Made by a program: the position numbers and the translations under genes. DNA of 64,000 nucleotides, from contig CP085689.1 in the NCBI GenBank assembly GCA_020683205.1, positions 2,474,230 to 2,538,229 of the forward strand. The letters are read 5' to 3'. This DNA is from Lentisphaerae bacterium WC36 (GTDB taxonomy: Bacteria > Verrucomicrobiota > Lentisphaeria > Victivallales > SZUA-371). Below are positions 60,574-64,000 of the stretch, one piece after another; the first letter of the stretch is position 1, and each line of letters starts with the position of its first letter. The notes beneath the pieces are model-generated. The model did no database searches, had not been told where the DNA came from, and saw only the letters and a list, made by a program, of their open reading frames with translations.

Positions 60574-61368
60574 ATGAGTAGAAACAACGTACATTTTATA
60601 AGTTTAGGAAGTGGCAGTAAAGGCAATTCATTTTTGGTTGGCTTTCAAGAAGAATATTTAATGATTGATGCTGGTTTTTCACGTAAAGAATTAGTTAAGC
60701 GTCTTGCAGAAGCTGAAATTGAACCAAAAAGTATAAAAGCTGTATTAATTACTCACGACCATGAAGATCATGTCAAAGGTTGCCGTGTTTTTTGTGATTC
60801 ATATAAAATTCCTGCATATGTAAGTTTTAAAAGCGCCAACTATTTAGGAGAACCTGAACGTAATAAATTACCTAAAAAAGTTAGAGAATTCGAATCTGGT
60901 AATGCGTTTATGATTAATGATTTCATGGTATTACCATTTAGTGTACAGCATGATTCGATTGATGCAGTAGGTTTTACGTTTGAGATAGCCAATAAAAAAG
61001 TTGGCATTGCAACTGATATTGGAAGTTTAAATTTACTGGCAAAACAGCGTCTACACGACTGCGATATCTTGGTAATTGAATCAAATTATGACCTTGATAT
61101 GCTTCGCGAAGCCAACCGACCAATGCAATTAAAACGCCGTATTATGGGAAAATTTGGTCATTTGGGGAATATCGAATGCCTTGAAGCACTAGAACATTTA
61201 ATCACTGAAAGAACAAAAAATTTATGTTTAGTTCATTTAAGTGAAGATTGTAATGATTTTGAAATTGTAAAAGATTTAGCAACCATGAAACTAGGAATCT
61301 TAAAGCGAAGCGATATTACACTAGAAATAGCCAAACAAAATAGCATTGGCAAACTTTTATACTGTTAA
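60574..61368 (+). CDS. MBL-fold metallohydrolase, WalJ/YycJ-like
   Basis: A 264-aa metallo-beta-lactamase-fold protein: SLGSGSKGNSFLVGF at the start, then ITHDHEDHVKGC (metal ligands near residue 60), SVQHDSIDAVGFTF, GIATDIGSL and IESNYDLDML. The layout fits the WalJ/YycJ group of 5'-to-3' exonucleases. It follows the acyltransferase gene by 19 bp. Confidence 0.85.
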   Translation: MSRNNVHFISLGSGSKGNSFLVGFQEEYLMIDAGFSRKELVKRLAEAEIEPKSIKAVLITHDHEDHVKGCRVFCDSYKIPAYVSFKSANYLGEPERNKLPKKVREFESGNAFMINDFMVLPFSVQHDSIDAVGFTFEIANKKVGIATDIGSLNLLAKQRLHDCDILVIESNYDLDMLREANRPMQLKRRIMGKFGHLGNIECLEALEHLITERTKNLCLVHLSEDCNDFEIVKDLATMKLGILKRSDITLEIAKQNSIGKLLYC

Positions 61369-61499
61369 TAATAGCTAAATTTTATTACTTTTTATTGTTT
61401 TTTATGCAATTAGTTAGTAATTTATAACTAACAACTATTTAATTTAAACTAAATTATATTTTAATAAATTTTAAATTTAACCGCAATTCAAGGGAAGTC

Positions 61500-62654
61500 A
61501 TGAGTGATAATAAAAAAGAAGAAATTGCATCTAAAACAGTCACTTTAGCTCTAAACAATGATGAGTATCTCAACAACCTTGATTTAGAGTCATTAAATGT
61601 TGTTAATGAAGAAAATGGTGAAATAACTACGTTAATTAATAAAGTTAAAATTGTTGAAAATTCATCTTTTAAAAAAGAAATAACACAACGTATTAGCTGT
61701 GGCTTTTGTGATCAAAAAATGGATGTTTCACAGCTTCCTGAACTAGCTAAATTTAAATGTCCACAGTGCCAAAAATTAATTGGTTTATCACAAGAGTTTG
61801 CTAATTTTTCTTTAAAAGAAATTGTTGGCATTGGTGGAATGGCAATTGTTTATAAAGCATATGACGAGGTTTTAAATCGTTTTATTGCAATAAAAGTTTT
61901 AAATAAAGCACTACTAAATAATGCTGAGCATAAAGAGCTATTTTTTACTGAAGCACAAATGGTTGCGCGCTTAAATCACAATGCAATATTGCCAATATAT
62001 TTATTTGATCACTATAAAGATGAATTTTACATTGTAATGCCTTTTATGGATAACGGTTCTTTAAAAAATAAAGTTTTCAGTAAGAAAATGACCGTTATTG
62101 AAGCTGAAAGTCATTATTTAAATTGTTTAACATGGATGCAGTCCATTGCTGAAGGTTTAGTCTACTCTTTAAGACATGGTATTATCCACCATGATATTAA
62201 ACCAGGGAATATTTTATTAGATAAACTAAATAATGTTCACCTTGCTGATTTTGGTTTAGCACAAATTTTCAAAAAAATATCTCATCGTAAAAAATCAATG
62301 CAATTTTGGTTAAGCCCTCACTATACAAGCCCAGAAAAAGTGATGTATCGCCGTGAAGATTACCGTGGCGATATTTATAGTTTAGGAGCAACATTCTATC
62401 ACCTTCTAACGGGACATACTCCTTTTGCTGGTAAAAATATTGATATTATTATTACTGCAAGGTTTGAACATAAACCAAAAAAACCACGCAGTTTCAATAA
62501 ATTTATATCCCGCAAGCTCTCAAAACTTTTATTGAGAATGCTTTATCTACAACCGTCTCGACGTCCTGAGTATAGTGAAATTATTGCTATTTTAAACGAG
62601 GAAATTTTACAAATACAAGAGAAAAATTTTAAAAACAATCAAAAATTTTTCTAA
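61500..62654 (+). CDS. Serine/threonine protein kinase with N-terminal zinc ribbon
   Basis: A 384-aa Hanks-type kinase. An N-terminal zinc ribbon (CGFCDQKM...FKCPQCQK near residues 67-93) precedes the kinase domain: glycine loop GIGGMAIVYKAYD, Lys in FIAIKVL (about 132), catalytic loop HHDIKPGNILLD, LADFGLAQ (DFG), and YTSPEKV. Glycine loop and active residues are intact; the HRD motif is HHD. No transmembrane segment follows, so it is soluble. The binding site AAGGGAAG precedes ATG 61500. Confidence 0.92.
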   Translation: MSDNKKEEIASKTVTLALNNDEYLNNLDLESLNVVNEENGEITTLINKVKIVENSSFKKEITQRISCGFCDQKMDVSQLPELAKFKCPQCQKLIGLSQEFANFSLKEIVGIGGMAIVYKAYDEVLNRFIAIKVLNKALLNNAEHKELFFTEAQMVARLNHNAILPIYLFDHYKDEFYIVMPFMDNGSLKNKVFSKKMTVIEAESHYLNCLTWMQSIAEGLVYSLRHGIIHHDIKPGNILLDKLNNVHLADFGLAQIFKKISHRKKSMQFWLSPHYTSPEKVMYRREDYRGDIYSLGATFYHLLTGHTPFAGKNIDIIITARFEHKPKKPRSFNKFISRKLSKLLLRMLYLQPSRRPEYSEIIAILNEEILQIQEKNFKNNQKFF

Positions 62655-62666
62655 ACAATGACAAAT

Positions 62667-63176
62667 TTACCACGTTTTATAAGCCCAATGAAGCAAAGCT
62701 TGGCGCTGTCGACGACGACAATTCATATCAAGTAATTCACAATTTTTAAAAACTTGAATTAAATGCCTTTTCATCATCCGCCAGCGTTTAATCTGCCGTT
62801 CATCATCGCTACAACGCCTTCCATAATAATAGCGGCAATACCACTGAAACCACCCTCTAGGGTCATGCTCTTCACATATCCAACCTTTTTCTCGCCATAC
62901 GCGTAATGGTTGCGACGCATTAATCTTAAAAAAATTTAACTCTGCATTGTGAAATTCTGTACACAATTTAGCATTTTCAAACCAACTGTCAGGGAATTCA
63001 TTTCGACAATCAGTCATGTATTTACCGCCAAATACGCCCAGTTCTAACATTTGCTTAGGTGTTAAATCAGGCGTAAAATCTTCAGCAAAATTCTGCCCTA
63101 TCAATTCAGTTAATTGATATTGATAATTTTGTTGCATTAAGTCATTAACAATAATTTTTCGTGGTAGATGTTCCAT
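62667..63176 (-). CDS. Conserved hypothetical protein, Trp/Cys-rich
   Basis: A 169-aa protein of a widespread unnamed family: QMLELGVFGGKYMTDCRNEF, FPDSWFENAKL, INASQPLRVWREKGWI, and DPRGWFQWYCRYYYGRR near 105-121, with QIKRWRMMKRHLIQ and RQRQALLHWAYKTW at the end. I recognise the pattern but know of no function. The AGGAGG site is optimal. It faces the sulfatase gene's 3' end in the same orientation (84 bp). Confidence 0.65.
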   Translation of the reverse strand: MEHLPRKIIVNDLMQQNYQYQLTELIGQNFAEDFTPDLTPKQMLELGVFGGKYMTDCRNEFPDSWFENAKLCTEFHNAELNFFKINASQPLRVWREKGWICEEHDPRGWFQWYCRYYYGRRCSDDERQIKRWRMMKRHLIQVFKNCELLDMNCRRRQRQALLHWAYKTW

Positions 63177-63260
63177 AAAAAACCTCCTATTAATATAATT
63201 ATATACAATTCAGGAGGTTCTTGTCAATGGTTTAGTTTATTTGGTAGTTTACAACATCAA

Positions 63261-64000
63261 TTATTTTGTAAACCATTTTTGTGGATTATTTAACTTTAAT
63301 AATGGTTGAGGGTACTTAACATATCCTGCACTACGAACATTCTTCCCTTGCCGTGAATTTTTACCAACTCCTGACCCGATATCGTTAATCATGTCATCAG
63401 CTAATTTCATTAATTGAGTAACAATTTCAGGATTTTCAGCCGCCACATTTTTGCTTTCAGCAATATCTTTACGCAAATTATATAATTCTACGACGGTATT
63501 TTTATGTTTACCAACAAAACGAATATAACGTTCTTTTAATGGTAGATACAGTTTCCAATCACCATGGCGCACTGCTTGAAGTTGGTTAACATTATAGTAA
63601 AACATAGTATTAGTTGGACTTTTTGCGCTATTATCTTTATCTGTTAATAAATTAATAATACTCTTACCATCAATTTTTCTTTGAGGCAACCTTGTTTCTG
63701 CCAATTCAGCAAATGTTGGCAATAAATCCATTGTTGAAGCAATCTGATCATTCACTGAATTTGCCTTAATATGCTTTGGCCACCACGCAATTCCTGGCAC
63801 TCTAAAACCACCTTCATATGGCTGACATTTCCAACCTTTTAATGGTTTATTTGATGCTCGATAATCATTTGTTCCAGGAATTTTATTACTATGATGACGA
63901 GAACCTCCATTATCTGATGAAAAAATAACCAAAGTATTATCAGCAATATTCAACTCTTTCAACGTCTTGAGAACTTGCCCAACAGACCAGTCAACTTCTG
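63261..64000 (-). CDS. Sulfatase, C-terminal part (cut by window end)
   Basis: Family S1 arylsulfatase-type protein, C-terminal 245 residues. The frame is open to the right edge of the window: EVDWSVGQVLKTLKELNIAD runs into LVIFSSDNGGS and LPTFAELAETRLPQRKIDG, then QAVRHGDWKLYL. SSDNGG carries metal-binding Asp/Asn of sulfatases. The formylglycine motif lies beyond the window. It is consistent with sulfated-polysaccharide use, common in this phylum. The start cannot be determined. Confidence 0.9.
   Translation of the reverse strand, partial: EVDWSVGQVLKTLKELNIADNTLVIFSSDNGGSRHHSNKIPGTNDYRASNKPLKGWKCQPYEGGFRVPGIAWWPKHIKANSVNDQIASTMDLLPTFAELAETRLPQRKIDGKSIINLLTDKDNSAKSPTNTMFYYNVNQLQAVRHGDWKLYLPLKERYIRFVGKHKNTVVELYNLRKDIAESKNVAAENPEIVTQLMKLADDMINDIGSGVGKNSRQGKNVRSAGYVKYPQPLLKLNNPQKWFTK

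Noticed and set aside
1-64000. CRISPR arrays and insertion sequences
   Set aside because: No regularly spaced repeats and no transposase gene were seen anywhere in the window.

Overview
This 64 kb window is chromosomal DNA of an AT-rich, Gram-negative-type bacterium. The prepilin-like protein with its N-terminal methylation motif, the sulfatase, the DUF4091 and DUF4955 carbohydrate-active secreted proteins and the CBM9-like protein together suggest a member of the Lentisphaerota (Planctomycetes-Verrucomicrobia-Chlamydiae group). That placement is inferred from gene content only; there is no rRNA in the window.

Layout. (1) Bases 1-5291: the end of a surface polysaccharide locus with a pyruvyl transferase-like protein, GT8 and GT2 glycosyltransferases and a Wzm/Wzt ABC exporter. 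(2) Bases 5737-40561: a 34.8 kb integrative element inserted in the 3' end of a tRNA-Leu(CAA) gene. A 14-bp direct repeat marks both ends. A tyrosine integrase sits beside the tRNA, and a Rho-independent terminator in tRNA orientation is now stranded beyond the far end. (3) Bases 40634-64000: ordinary chromosome with secreted carbohydrate-active proteins, FKBP isomerase, a second tyrosine recombinase, RsmG, a flavin-reductase pair, oligoendopeptidase F, a lipid A-type acyltransferase, a WalJ-like hydrolase, a Ser/Thr kinase and the end of a sulfatase.

Inside the element, left to right: decayed integrase pieces; a protein with a parvovirus-type phospholipase A2-like motif followed by a lipoprotein; a sulfur-transfer defence operon resembling SspABCD-SspE DNA phosphorothioation; a broken SLATT gene; a leftward, GC-richer cluster of CobS-like ATPase, DUF3150, VWA, PD-(D/E)XK nuclease and YkvA genes; a TerB-domain gene with an unnamed partner; a membrane pentapeptide-repeat protein; two paralogous structured RNAs; a SHOCT/membrane/lipoprotein operon; and a replication end with an inovirus Gp2-like protein, AlpA-like regulator, RepA-like ATPase, P4-type primase-helicase and integrase. 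No capsid, tail or conjugation genes are visible, so it looks like a satellite-type or genomic-island element loaded with defence cargo.

The defence operon carries single-base lesions: the ATPase and the SspE-like gene are each frameshifted, and the adjacent SLATT gene has lost its start codon and carries a stop. They are either real decay, a phase-variable T tract in one case, or assembly errors.

The most novel-looking signal is the RNA pair at about 29631-29871 and 30270-30509. The two copies share a leader block and a terminator stem, but their internal helices differ in sequence while every helix is preserved by compensatory changes. Each copy therefore folds on itself and would not cross-pair with the other.
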